Shown here: positions 22,218 to 30,987 of the stretch, piece after piece
Layout: every line of letters starts with the position of its first letter
Numbering within the stretch: position 1 is the stretch's first letter
NCBI GenBank assembly: GCA_004535795.1
Contig: SPIA01000003.1
Location: 280,550 to 344,549 of the forward strand
Reading direction: 5' to 3'
DNA from: Gammaproteobacteria bacterium LSUCC0057
GTDB lineage: Bacteria; Pseudomonadota; Gammaproteobacteria; Pseudomonadales; Porticoccaceae
Length of the DNA: 64,000 nucleotides
The notes under the pieces: model-generated
Told to the model about the DNA's origin: nothing
Databases searched by the model: none
Seen by the model: the letters and a program-made list of their open reading frames with translations, nothing else
Position numbers and translations under genes: made by a program

Positions 22218-22240
22218 TTAACCTGCAACGGAATAACCCG

Positions 22241-23359
22241 ATGGAACAGAACCGCGACAACGCACAGCGCTGGGTAATTAAAATTGGCAGTGCACTGCTC
22301 ACCAATGACGGTACCGGTTTAGCGCGCACCGCGATCGATGACTGGGTGACGCAGATTGCCGGGTTGTTGGCGCAGGGTATCGAGGTGGTGCTGGTCTCCT
22401 CGGGAGCAGTTGCCGAGGGAGTGGTAAGGCTCGGTTGGCGCCAGCGTCCGGAGGCGATTCACCAACTGCAGGCCGCTGCGGCGGTAGGTCAAATGGGCTT
22501 GGTGCAGGCCTATGAGTCTAGCTTTCAGCGCTATAACCGCCACACCGCCCAGATACTGCTCGACCACGACGATATGGCAAACCGCCAGCGCTACCTCAAT
22601 GCCCGCAGTGCCATTATCACGCTATTGGAATTGGGCGTGGTACCGGTCGTCAACGAGAACGATACGGTGGTCACCGACGAGATCCGCTTTGGCGACAACG
22701 ACAGCTTGGCGGCGCTGGTCGCCAACTTGGTCGACGCCGACCTGTTGCTGATTCTCACCGACAAGGACGGTCTCTATACGGCCAATCCGGACAGCGACCC
22801 GAGCGCTACCCTGATCGGCCGTGCTGACGCCGGCGATCGCAGCTTGGATGCCATCGCTGGCGGCAGTCGCAGTGGGCTCGGCCGCGGCGGCATGACCACC
22901 AAACTGCAGGCGGCGCGGTTGGCGGCCCGTTCGGGGTGCGATACGCGCATCGTTGGCGGCCGTATCGACACAGTGTTAACCCGCGTAGCCGCCGGTGAGG
23001 CGCTCGGCACACTGCTGATGGCCGGACAGAAGCCGCTTGCTGCGCGCAAGCAGTGGCTGGCCGGGCAGCTACAGCTACGTGGTGCGGTAAGCTTGGATGA
23101 TGGCGCCGTGCGGGTTGTGCAGGGCGCCGGTCGCAGTCTGCTGCCGGTTGGCATAACTGCAGTGAGTGGCCAGTTTAAGCGCGGCGACCTGGTGAGTTGC
23201 GTAGATGCCAACGGCGTCGAGATCGCCCGTGGGCTTATTAACTACAGCAGCGATGAGAGCCGCAAGATCCAGGGGCTCTCCAGTGAGGCGATCGGTACGG
23301 CACTTGGCTACTGCGATCACCGCGAATTGATCCACCGCGACAACCTGGTGCTGGTATAG
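22241..23359 (+). CDS. proB: glutamate 5-kinase
   Basis: First enzyme of proline biosynthesis, phosphorylating glutamate. 372 residues. The amino-acid kinase domain has [13 protein letters not shown] near the N-terminus and [37 protein letters not shown] lies mid-protein. A C-terminal PUA domain begins at about residue 280. It follows obgE, a usual arrangement. The DASS transporter gene converges on it. Confidence 0.98.
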   Translation: MEQNRDNAQRWVIKIGSALLTNDGTGLARTAIDDWVTQIAGLLAQGIEVVLVSSGAVAEGVVRLGWRQRPEAIHQLQAAAAVGQMGLVQAYESSFQRYNRHTAQILLDHDDMANRQRYLNARSAIITLLELGVVPVVNENDTVVTDEIRFGDNDSLAALVANLVDADLLLILTDKDGLYTANPDSDPSATLIGRADAGDRSLDAIAGGSRSGLGRGGMTTKLQAARLAARSGCDTRIVGGRIDTVLTRVAAGEALGTLLMAGQKPLAARKQWLAGQLQLRGAVSLDDGAVRVVQGAGRSLLPVGITAVSGQFKRGDLVSCVDANGVEIARGLINYSSDESRKIQGLSSEAIGTALGYCDHRELIHRDNLVLV

Positions 23360-23363
23360 CTGG

Positions 23364-24728
23364 TTACAGCAGCAGCCAGTAGCAGACCAGTGCAATTACG
23401 CTCGACACCGTCGCGCTCAGCAGCGCCCCTTCGCGGGCCATCTCGGCAATAGTGAACTGGCCGGTGCCATAGGCAATGGCGTTGGGCGCTGTTGCCACCG
23501 GCAGCATAAACGCCGAGCTAGCGGCCATCGCCGCCGGTATCATTAATGCTTTAGGATCGACATCAATCGCCACCGCGGTGGCCGCCAGTATCGGCATCAG
23601 CAGGGTGGCGGTAGCGGTATTGCTGGTGATCTCGGTGAGGTAGGTGACCGCAAGACAGACCGCCAACAGCATCAGCCAGGTGGGCAGATTGTCGAGTGCG
23701 CGCAGGCCATCGCCGAGCATAGCGCTCAACCCCGAGGCATCAAAGCCTTTGGCCAGACAGATGCCGCCAGCAAACAGCAGCAGCATCCCCCACGGAATAG
23801 TGACCGCACTCTCCCAGTCGAGCAGCCGCTGACCGCCGCGGCCACTGGGTGTGACAAACATCATCACCACCGCCGCGAGGGCGATGGTGCTGTCGCCGAT
23901 GCCCGGTAAGCCAAGCCAACCACTCCAGCCGCCAAACGGTTGGCTGCGGGTGATCCACGCCACAATGGTCAGCGCAAAGATGATTAGTACACGGCGCTCT
24001 TCAGGGCGCCACGCGCCGACCTCTGGCAGTTCGAACGGCTGGTTGTGACCGACATGGCGACCCAACCACAGCGCCATCAGCGGTATTGCCACCACCACCA
24101 CCGGGATGCCGATCGCCATCCAGTCTAAAAAGCCGACTTCGCGGCCGGTCTGCGCCTCGTAGATACCGGCAAAAATCACATTGGGCGGTGTGCCAATCAG
24201 CGTGCCCATACCGCCGACACTGGCGGCATAAGCTATACCGAGCACTAGCGCGACAGTCAGGGTGCGGTTGTTGGCTGCAGCGCTAATCGCTAGCGCCATC
24301 GGCATCATGATCAGCGCTGTCGCAGTGTTGGAGATCCACATCGACAGCAGCGCCGCGCTGACCATAAACCCAAATAACAAGCGTCGGCCGCTGTGGGCGC
24401 CGATTAGCGTTAATAGGTAGACCGCCAATCGCTGGTGTACCAAGCTTTTCTCCAGCGCTTTGGAGAGCATGAAGGCGGCCATCAACAACAAAATGACATG
24501 GCTACCCAGTGCCGCGGCGGCTGTTTTATGGTCGATCACCCCAGCTAGCGGCAGCGCTGCAAATGGCACTAGCGAGGTCGCCGGGATCGGCACCGCTTCG
24601 CTGACCCACCAACCCACGGTGAGTACTGTGACGGCAACGGTGATGGCTACTGGATAGGCAACCCCAAAGCTGTTGCTGAGCACAAAGCATAAAATGGCCA
24701 ACAGTGGCACCACGGTAATCGCTCGCAT
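23364..24728 (-). CDS. SLC13/DASS family sodium-coupled dicarboxylate transporter
   Basis: 454 residues, highly hydrophobic. Two SNT motifs characteristic of the DASS family are seen in MWISNTATALIMMP and EITSNTATATLLMP. These form the sodium and carboxylate site. Family substrates are dicarboxylates, citrate or sulphate; the exact one is not readable. The MFS gene upstream ends 2 bases before its start, so the two are probably co-transcribed. Confidence 0.9.
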   Translation of the reverse strand: MRAITVVPLLAILCFVLSNSFGVAYPVAITVAVTVLTVGWWVSEAVPIPATSLVPFAALPLAGVIDHKTAAAALGSHVILLLMAAFMLSKALEKSLVHQRLAVYLLTLIGAHSGRRLLFGFMVSAALLSMWISNTATALIMMPMALAISAAANNRTLTVALVLGIAYAASVGGMGTLIGTPPNVIFAGIYEAQTGREVGFLDWMAIGIPVVVVAIPLMALWLGRHVGHNQPFELPEVGAWRPEERRVLIIFALTIVAWITRSQPFGGWSGWLGLPGIGDSTIALAAVVMMFVTPSGRGGQRLLDWESAVTIPWGMLLLFAGGICLAKGFDASGLSAMLGDGLRALDNLPTWLMLLAVCLAVTYLTEITSNTATATLLMPILAATAVAIDVDPKALMIPAAMAASSAFMLPVATAPNAIAYGTGQFTIAEMAREGALLSATVSSVIALVCYWLLL

Positions 24729-24730
24729 TG

Positions 24731-26053
24731 CTAACTACTCTTTTCGTCCAGAATATGAGGTGGTTGCTCAGCTAGCGGCGACTCAGCTACCAAGGGCGGC
24801 AACTCATGCGCAGCTGAGATGGTGGCATCACTCTGCTCTGGCCCGCGTGGGTCCATGTCAAAACTGGTCGGCGCCATCTCGGTAGCCGCTACCGCGAATT
24901 CACTGTGGTGGCTCTCTCCGCTAGCTGTGGTTTCAAAGCGTTGGGTTAAAAAGTACAGCGCACCGACAAAACTCATGGCGGCCAGACTGATCCACAGCGC
25001 TGCTGGGCCAATTTGGCTCATCGCCGCGCCGATAAACGGCGGCGCAATAACGGCGCCACAGGCGTTGAGCAATAACACCGATGAGCCGACCAGAATAAAC
25101 TCGCCAGGTTCGGCGCGGTCGATGGCGGTGGCCAGCGCCAACGCATACAGCGGCATCGCCAAAGCGCCGAACACAAAGCCACTCACCAGCAGTAGCGTGC
25201 TGCTGTTGACGCTGGCGATAAAGCCGCACACCAGGGTACCCAACAAGCACAGCGTGGTGAGTACCCGCTGGCGGCCAATGCGATCGGAGAGAAGACCGAC
25301 CGGGTACTGCATGAGCGCCCCACCGACAATGGCCGCACCGACAAAGGCCGAGGCGCCGCCCATAGAGCCAAACGATTGTTCGGCAAATATCGCCCCCAGT
25401 GACCAAAAGCTGCCGGTGATTAACCCCGACAGCAGCGCCGCCACAAAGGCCGTCTTGGAGCGGGTATAGAGCAAGCCAAAGCTGATCTGGGTGGGTACCA
25501 TCGGTGCCGGTGCCAGTTGGCGGGTCAACCCCACCGGCACAATAGCGACCGCGAGAAAGATCGCGGCCAGCATCAGCGGAGTAGCCGAGCCCACCACCAA
25601 CCAGCCGATAATCAACTGCCCCAGCGCCATGCCGCTCAAGGTAATAAAGGTATAGGTGGCCAGTACCCGACCGCGGTTTTCGCTGTTTGACTGGTCGTTG
25701 AGCCAGCTCTCGATAATGGTGTAGAGGCCGCACATCATCGCCCCCAGCGTCAACCGCACCAGCAGCCAGGCCGGCCACCAATCGGTGAAGGCGAGTGACA
25801 ACAGCGCGGTGATAGCCAGCGCGGTAAAGACCGAGAAGCCGCGAATATGGCCAACGCGGGCAATCAGTTTAGGTAGCGTAAAGCAGCCGAGGATGAAGCC
25901 GGCAAAATAGGCCGAACCGGTCAGGCCGATAATGGTGTCGCTCAGGCCAATGGTGGTGCCTCGCAGCGGTAGCAGAGTGATCTGGATGCCGTGACCGATC
26001 AACAGCAGCGCCGTTGAGAAGAGCAGAGAGCTTAGGGTAATGATGGTTCGCAT
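24731..26053 (-). CDS. MFS transporter (YcaD-like)
   Basis: 440 residues with 12 predicted helices in two halves. LSDTIIGLTGSAYFAGFILGCFTLPKLIARVGHIRGF resembles YcaD-type major facilitators, and GGALMQYPVGLLSDRIGRQRVL is the loop after helix 8. A charged, non-membrane tail of about 50 residues is cytoplasmic by prediction. Substrate unknown. First gene of a two-gene unit with the DASS transporter. Confidence 0.87.
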   Translation of the reverse strand: MRTIITLSSLLFSTALLLIGHGIQITLLPLRGTTIGLSDTIIGLTGSAYFAGFILGCFTLPKLIARVGHIRGFSVFTALAITALLSLAFTDWWPAWLLVRLTLGAMMCGLYTIIESWLNDQSNSENRGRVLATYTFITLSGMALGQLIIGWLVVGSATPLMLAAIFLAVAIVPVGLTRQLAPAPMVPTQISFGLLYTRSKTAFVAALLSGLITGSFWSLGAIFAEQSFGSMGGASAFVGAAIVGGALMQYPVGLLSDRIGRQRVLTTLCLLGTLVCGFIASVNSSTLLLVSGFVFGALAMPLYALALATAIDRAEPGEFILVGSSVLLLNACGAVIAPPFIGAAMSQIGPAALWISLAAMSFVGALYFLTQRFETTASGESHHSEFAVAATEMAPTSFDMDPRGPEQSDATISAAHELPPLVAESPLAEQPPHILDEKSS

Positions 26054-26171
26054 GGCGGTGTCGAGTAGTGCAACAGATAGACAGGATATCGGGATGCGCA
26101 GGGGAATGCCAAACAGTTCGCGCGACTGATGGCGGTGGCTTAATTGAATATATCTGTTCTTCTATAAAGAA

Positions 26172-26694
26172 CCACGTACCGTTGCGATTGATTGCCAGCG
26201 CCGCTTGTACTGACAACACTGCGGGCTGCGTCGCTGCGCTCCTCGTCCTCAATGCTGCGCATTGAGTCGAACTCGGACGTTCTCATTAACCGATGTGGAA
26301 ATAAAAAACCTCAGCCGTTGGCTGAGGTTTCTATTCTTTTGTGAAGAGCGGCGCACCCGTCGAGATTGATTGCCAGCGCCGCTGCCGCTGACAACCCTGC
26401 GGGCTGCGTCGCTGCGCTCCTCGTCCTCAATGCTGCGCATTGAGTCGAACTCGGACGTTCTCATTAACCGGTTTGGAAATAAAAAAACCCCAGCCGTTGG
26501 CTGAGGTTTCTATTCTTTTGTGAAGAGCGGCGCACCCGTCGAGATTGATTGCCAGCGCCACTGCCTGACAAGCCTGCGGGCTGCGTCGCTGCGCTCCTCG
26601 TCCTCAATGCTGCGCATTGAGTCGAACTCGGACGTTCTCATTAACCGGTGTGGAAATAAAAAAACCCCAGCCGTTGGCTGAGGTTTCTCTATTT
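26172..26694 (-). repeat. tRNA-Arg tail repeat array, three units of about 178 bp
   Basis: Read on the minus strand, each unit comprises an 18-nt copy of the tRNA-Arg 3' end, a terminator, a GAGAAC box and hairpins. The real tail is at 26695-26712. Copies with two mismatches lie at 26529-26546 and 26350-26367, and a worn copy at 26172-26189, so spacing is 166, 179 and 178 bp. H1 hairpins lie at 26603-26621, 26426-26444 and 26248-26266. H3 (26395-26403) and H4 (26370-26394) are visible in the middle unit. This is the original downstream flank of tRNA-Arg, now separated from the tRNA by the island. Confidence 0.92.
26657..26687 (-). terminator. original terminator of tRNA-Arg
   Basis: On the minus strand, stem CCTCAGCC/GGCTGGGG with loop AAC is followed by seven T residues. 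It now lies just outside attL, more than 7 kb from the intact tRNA-Arg. Two further copies belong to the tail repeats. Confidence 0.85.
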
Positions 26695-26718
26695 GGCGCA
26701 CCCGGAGAGATTCGAACT
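26693..26718. other. attL: 26-bp direct repeat at the left island boundary
   Basis: The 26 bases are identical to 34029-34054 and consist of the 3' end of tRNA-Arg, including CCA. The flanking bases differ on both sides, which marks the crossover core of a tRNA-targeting integrase. Confidence 0.92.
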
Positions 26719-26808
26719 ACGCATATATGTATTTATAGCCATATTGCTTGTACTGCTAATAATGATTGAATTAAATGCCTTCCATGTCAATCACTTTAAA
26801 ACAGTTAA

Positions 26809-26829
26809 TGTGTGTACTTTTGTGTGTAC
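26809..26829. promoter_or_regulatory. left arm-type integrase sites
   Basis: Two direct copies of TGTGTGTAC start at 26809 and 26821, 12 bp apart. The same pair with the same spacing occurs at 33951-33971 near the other end. They fit arm-type binding sites for the island integrase (inference). No gene is visible in 26830-27030. Confidence 0.65.
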
Positions 26830-27030
26830 GTAGTGATCCTGGGTGTTAGATCTCTATTACGTAATAGGGGCGGGGGGCTCGGCTAAGTCCTTGTGATTAT
26901 TACTGTATCCGCACAGGCACTTTATAAGCCTATTTCGAAAAGGCTACTCATTGACCAGCATCTGACCAATCTTGGATAACTTCCCCTGTTCTATATAGTT
27001 ATTGAATTAACAAACAAAAGTTAATGCCTG

Positions 27031-27228
27031 ATGAGACTAATTCTAATCCTTACAGCTTTACTGGCTTTTGAGAGTGCTGCTGCTTCTGAATTTGATGAGA
27101 CGAAGGCCTTGGCTGATCTGGGTCATGCAGAAGCTCAGCACATCCTAGGTGACATGTATGCCGATGGCCAAGGTGTGCCAGAGAATGATGCTGAGGCAGT
27201 TAGTTGGTATAGGACAGCTGCAGAATGA
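27031..27228 (+). pseudogene. truncated Sel1-repeat secreted protein
   Basis: 65 codons: a signal peptide (ILTALLAFESAAAS) and one Sel1-like repeat (LGHAEAQHILGDMYADGQGVPENDAEAVSWYRTAAE). Sel1 proteins normally have several repeats, with the next one starting right after AAE. Here the frame stops and an IS3 transposase tail begins, so the gene looks cut by an insertion followed by deletion. Confidence 0.7.
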
Positions 27229-27364
27229 CGAGCCGATTGTGGACCGCGAAACGATGCGACAAGCCACCTTCGAATACATCGAGGTTGATAACAACCTTAC
27301 TTGGAGGCACAGCGCTTTTGGTTACGTTAGCCCTGCGGTATTCGAACAGCAGTTAAGTGCTTAA
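27222..27364 (+). pseudogene. IS3-family transposase OrfB, C-terminal relic
   Basis: The frame encodes FEYIEVDNNLTWRHSAFGYVSPAVFEQQLSA and a stop. This matches the last part of the IS3-family integrase domain (F-Y-I-E-x-x-Y-N-R-x-R-x-H-S-x-x-G-Y-x-S-P). The stop is followed by GGGGTGTCCG, resembling an IS3-type terminal sequence. The rest of the element is missing. Confidence 0.8.
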
Positions 27365-27399
27365 CGGGGTGTCCGATCTTGGCAAAGAGCATCACCAGA

Positions 27400-29094
27400 C
27401 TACTGGGTCAAAATGCGGACAGGGCCTGCCAAACCGGGGATAAAAATGTCGCCGTCGGGAAGCAACTGCAACTGACCCCACGCACCGTTATAAGCCTGGC
27501 TGTAACCCAGGTTCATCTCGGTTTTAAGCTCGCCGTTCTTCAAATCAAAGCCAGCCACATACCAACCCTCGTCGTCCCAGGCCATGGTATAGGCCTGGTG
27601 GCTACCGGCGCTAATCAGCGGAATAACGGCCGCGGGCGTACTCACCTCGGAGTGTGCCCACATCGAACGCCACTGATTCGTGCTTCTATCGCGCTGGAAG
27701 AGCTCAACACCTTTAGGCGGGGCGATCAGTGGCCCCTGCATTAACAAGTTGTCCAAATCGGGCTTGATGTTTTCAGGCGCCATGCCGTTCACCACAAACG
27801 CATAGTCACCCCACACCGCTATCGATACCTCAGTTTGGATATATTCGCTGTCCAGACCGCCCATGCTAACCGGGATTTGGGCCGCGATACGCCGTGATTG
27901 AGTGCCGGGCTGCTGCACAAAATCTGCGGGGATGTCATTGCGCCAAAACGCCACAAGGTTCATACGCTTTTCGCCATCGGCGATGACTACCCAGTCGCCC
28001 ATCAAGGAAGGGGTAGTACCTGAACCGGTACCACCGCCTCGCACCCCAGGCAGAGGGACTTCTGTAAGATCATAAGGAGACTTCCAAGCACCGTCGAACT
28101 CGGCGTCCGAAATGGTCTCGCCGGTCCATACCAATTTATACATGTTGCGATCACTAACCACATAGAGGCCGTTTTGCTCATCAATCGACAGCGAATTTGC
28201 CAAAATTTCGTCTTTGATGAGGAATGTCTGGGCAGGCTTGGCAAAATCGCGATCCACTACAATGATATTGCCCCCCACCATGGTAAACACCAAGTGGCCA
28301 TCGTAGGTCATATTGATCCCCAATGGCACATCGCTGAAACGCATCAGACCCGACCGCATTTCGGGTGATAGCGTCACCCCTAGGCTCTCCATCCGTTTAA
28401 TCAACAATTGGCGAATTTGCTCGCTGCGTTTGAGCGCCTCTGGAATTTGCCATTGTCGCAATAACACAATCGCAGATCGAGGATCGCTGCTGTCGGCTTG
28501 CCCATAGACATTCACACCGCTTCGGGTCAGCACATAAAAATCACCACGCTCGTCTGCCAGTGTATAAATGCCAGCTTCACGCGCCTGGGCTTCAGCATAA
28601 TAAGGCAAATTTTGGGCGAGATACGTTGCCAATTCTGCACGGCTCTGCGACGAATCAAACGCATTCAAATGGCGATTGACTTCGTCTGGCGGCATGTATT
28701 GCATACCCGTGATGGGCATCTCAGCAAGTAATTCCCAGTGATCACCATCCATGCGAATTTTTGCCACGCGGTTATTGTTAGCGTTCCAGGTTGCCTCGGT
28801 GCCATCGGGATAGCTCAATTTGCCAGCATAATTGATGGTAATAATTCCGCCGGGAACGCGCTTGATCCGCTCTGAGGGAATGCGTCCTATCTCGGTTGGG
28901 CCTGGCACATTTTGGCTATCGGTCGCACCGGCATTGGTATGCGTAATGGCAGGAGCGTCCGCTGAAAGAAAGGGGTGGGATACTATGGTATTAGTCATCT
29001 TGGATGTTGGCATCTTTTGCGCTGGGTCGCTTGACGAGCACGCAGTGAGTGCCAAAGCAAGGGCAACAGAGCTAATCCGCCTGATATTCATCAT
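27400..29094 (-). CDS. secreted lipoprotein of unknown function, probable beta-propeller
   Basis: 564 residues with a lipobox LALTAC (Cys at about 19), so it is probably anchored after export. Repeated short beta-type segments ending in aromatic or charged turns (VVSDRNMYKLVWTG, VVIADGEKRMNLVAF, YAFVVNG, WYVAGFDLKNGEL) suggest a propeller fold. No catalytic motif is recognised. It has its own leader, and its GC content lies between island and backbone. It is the largest cargo gene of the island, and I cannot assign a function. Confidence 0.65.
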   Translation of the reverse strand: MMNIRRISSVALALALTACSSSDPAQKMPTSKMTNTIVSHPFLSADAPAITHTNAGATDSQNVPGPTEIGRIPSERIKRVPGGIITINYAGKLSYPDGTEATWNANNNRVAKIRMDGDHWELLAEMPITGMQYMPPDEVNRHLNAFDSSQSRAELATYLAQNLPYYAEAQAREAGIYTLADERGDFYVLTRSGVNVYGQADSSDPRSAIVLLRQWQIPEALKRSEQIRQLLIKRMESLGVTLSPEMRSGLMRFSDVPLGINMTYDGHLVFTMVGGNIIVVDRDFAKPAQTFLIKDEILANSLSIDEQNGLYVVSDRNMYKLVWTGETISDAEFDGAWKSPYDLTEVPLPGVRGGGTGSGTTPSLMGDWVVIADGEKRMNLVAFWRNDIPADFVQQPGTQSRRIAAQIPVSMGGLDSEYIQTEVSIAVWGDYAFVVNGMAPENIKPDLDNLLMQGPLIAPPKGVELFQRDRSTNQWRSMWAHSEVSTPAAVIPLISAGSHQAYTMAWDDEGWYVAGFDLKNGELKTEMNLGYSQAYNGAWGQLQLLPDGDIFIPGLAGPVRILTQ

Positions 29095-29230
29095 GTATTC
29101 TTCCAGAGTAATTATTTGACAAGTTAATTTCGCATTTACACATTAAATGAATGAGAATATGGCAGTCAATGTCAGTGGTTTTAAAAACGGGGATGAAAAG
29201 GGTTCGTAGCTAATCCATCTGAGGTATAGC

Positions 29231-29443
29231 TCAAAGCCTTGAATTAGTCGGAACAACTGAATTAGTTAAGTCTGTCTTGTAGGTTTTGGTTGTCTTCTCA
29301 TCTATCAGACACATATAGGTTTCTTCAAATCTGCTATTGAGTAGCTCTTTAATAGCTATTTGCGCTGCTAGATTTATCGGCCACCTGTATATGCCTGTAC
29401 CCATCGAGACGAATGCCACGGTCTTGGCATCACTTGTTTCGTA
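29231..29443 (-). pseudogene. C-terminal remnant of a macro-domain protein
   Basis: The readable frame encodes TVAFVSMGTGIYRWPINLAA and AIKELLNSRFEETYMCLIDE. It aligns with residues 113-160 of the intact macro-domain protein at 48138-48659 (SVAFMAMGMGVCNWPLAEAA, AQELAKSRYQRTYLCLIE). An in-frame stop lies just upstream and the ADP-ribose-binding N-terminal half is missing, so this is a relic. Confidence 0.75.
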
Positions 29444-29465
29444 TCAGATATCGTTAGGTCACTGT

Positions 29466-30737
29466 CTAAATAGTCTCAAACTTGCTTGGTACGCTAGAAC
29501 GAGTCTCAAGCATCTTCTCGTAGACCATTGCTTCATGCTGCTCTGGTACAGCAAAAGCGTCGTGAACGACTAAAAGAGGCAGCTCTATACTTGTAGCCCA
29601 TGCCATCATCTCTAATGCAATCTCACCTTCTAGGAACTGTAATTTGCTGCCTGTATCATTGTAGAAAGCGTTATGTTTAGCTAGCCATGGGTATGTACTT
29701 TCCAGTGCAGACAATATTGATCGCATGTTATCTGAGCTGCATGCGATTTTGCGCTTGCTCGCATCTGCTATCGTCTTTCCCTTCTGCTTGAGATTCCTTG
29801 CGCCAAGCATAACCGTAGTGACTGATTTGACTTGGTCTCTTGTGCAGCCCGTTATCTTAACTATTTCATTATATGGATCGTCAGGCAGCTCTTCACCGTG
29901 GAGCTTACTAAACATCCATAGATGATTAGCTGTAAAATCAGGCTCTGCTATTGGGTAGCCGTCTATTAGAGTTGTCGCTCTGAGAGGAAAGCGACGGTTA
30001 GCAATGTTTTGAAAGTGGTTGTAGATCCTTCCGCCTCTTTGAGGAGCCTTGCTCATACTCCTGTAGGAAGGGCTTTTCATCGCCCAGCTATGGTCGCGCA
30101 TGAAATTGTTATAGTTTCTAATGATGGCTAGCTTGTCTTGATAGCTGCTGATTGGTGGTATGTCTTTTTGCGGTACATCTTTGAAGATGTACAGCTTGTC
30201 ATCAGTCATATCATCCCATCCACCGAAGTCTGTGTAGAGCGACTCGAAGAACATATTCATAAACTGTTTAGTCGGGAAGAATTGAGCAGCTTGATTGATG
30301 CCGTTTGGCGATAAGAAGCCACACCTTAATTGATACATCCAGCCTGTATCGGGGTCCTCGAGATACTCCTCACCACCACAAAGCGAATCGATACAGCGAA
30401 CTACTATTCGGCGTGTTAAGCCTATGTGATTAAGATACCTACCTTTAGTATAAGCGTCTGGGCTCTTTGGTAATGCCACGGACTCCCATCTGAACATACA
30501 TTGAATAAGTGTATGTGTGATGATCTTTAGTGCTGCTAAATGAGCTTTCTTGTCCTGATCACGCTGTGACTTTAATGTAAGCGGTAATAGACTCTCAACG
30601 AACTCCTCGAAGTGTTTAGTATTTGCTGCTGTCTCACGGCTATTGAGTAATAGTGGTGGTGTGCTTTCCCTAGCGTGAGGCGGAGGTCTATCGTAGAGAG
30701 AAGTAAGAACGTCTCTAAAGTGCTTTTGCATATCCAT
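29466..30737 (-). CDS. family A polymerase palm-like protein of mobile elements
   Basis: 423 residues, no close named family recognised. The C-terminal half carries the three polymerase motifs in order. Motif A is EPDFTANHLWM with D267. Motif B is R300-x3-K304-x6-L-G312, matching R-x3-K-x6-Y-G of family A DNA polymerases with Leu for Tyr. Motif C is VVHDAF with H392-D393. GRIYN at 236-240 precedes motif A. The N-terminal 200 residues have no recognised exonuclease or primase motif. Single-subunit RNA polymerases share these motifs, so the product could be DNA or RNA. AAGAGG precedes the ATG. The gene lies downstream of two tandem-repeat arrays. Role (element replication, priming or defence) unknown. 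Confidence 0.65.
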   Translation of the reverse strand: MDMQKHFRDVLTSLYDRPPPHARESTPPLLLNSRETAANTKHFEEFVESLLPLTLKSQRDQDKKAHLAALKIITHTLIQCMFRWESVALPKSPDAYTKGRYLNHIGLTRRIVVRCIDSLCGGEEYLEDPDTGWMYQLRCGFLSPNGINQAAQFFPTKQFMNMFFESLYTDFGGWDDMTDDKLYIFKDVPQKDIPPISSYQDKLAIIRNYNNFMRDHSWAMKSPSYRSMSKAPQRGGRIYNHFQNIANRRFPLRATTLIDGYPIAEPDFTANHLWMFSKLHGEELPDDPYNEIVKITGCTRDQVKSVTTVMLGARNLKQKGKTIADASKRKIACSSDNMRSILSALESTYPWLAKHNAFYNDTGSKLQFLEGEIALEMMAWATSIELPLLVVHDAFAVPEQHEAMVYEKMLETRSSVPSKFETI

Positions 30738-30810
30738 TGCATAACCTCTTACTAAGTACCTGCTGTTGAACTAAGTCTGCGTTAGTTTTAGCTTACATAA
30801 TACTAACATG

Positions 30811-30936
30811 CTGTCTGCTGTCTGCTGTCTGCTGTCTGCTGTCTGCTGTCTGTTGTGTGTTGTGTGTTGTGTGTTGTGTGTTGTGTGTTGTGTGTTGTGT
30901 GTTGTGTGTTGTGTGTTGTGTGTTGTGTGTTGTCTG
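30811..30936. repeat. heptamer tandem array, 18 units
   Basis: The array holds six CTGTCTG units (30811-30852), eleven TTGTGTG units (30853-30929) and one TTGTCTG (30930-30936), with no interruptions. It starts 74 bp upstream of the polymerase-like gene, in its probable promoter or leader region. The length is a multiple of seven, not three, and no coding frame crosses it. Confidence 0.97.
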
Positions 30937-30987
30937 AATAGTGCTAACGGCTAGATGATGTGCATACCGTTATATACATAAAGAAGC

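Noticed and set aside
29725..29925. Plus-strand ORF within the polymerase-like gene
   Set aside because: Antisense shadow of a longer gene with clear motifs.
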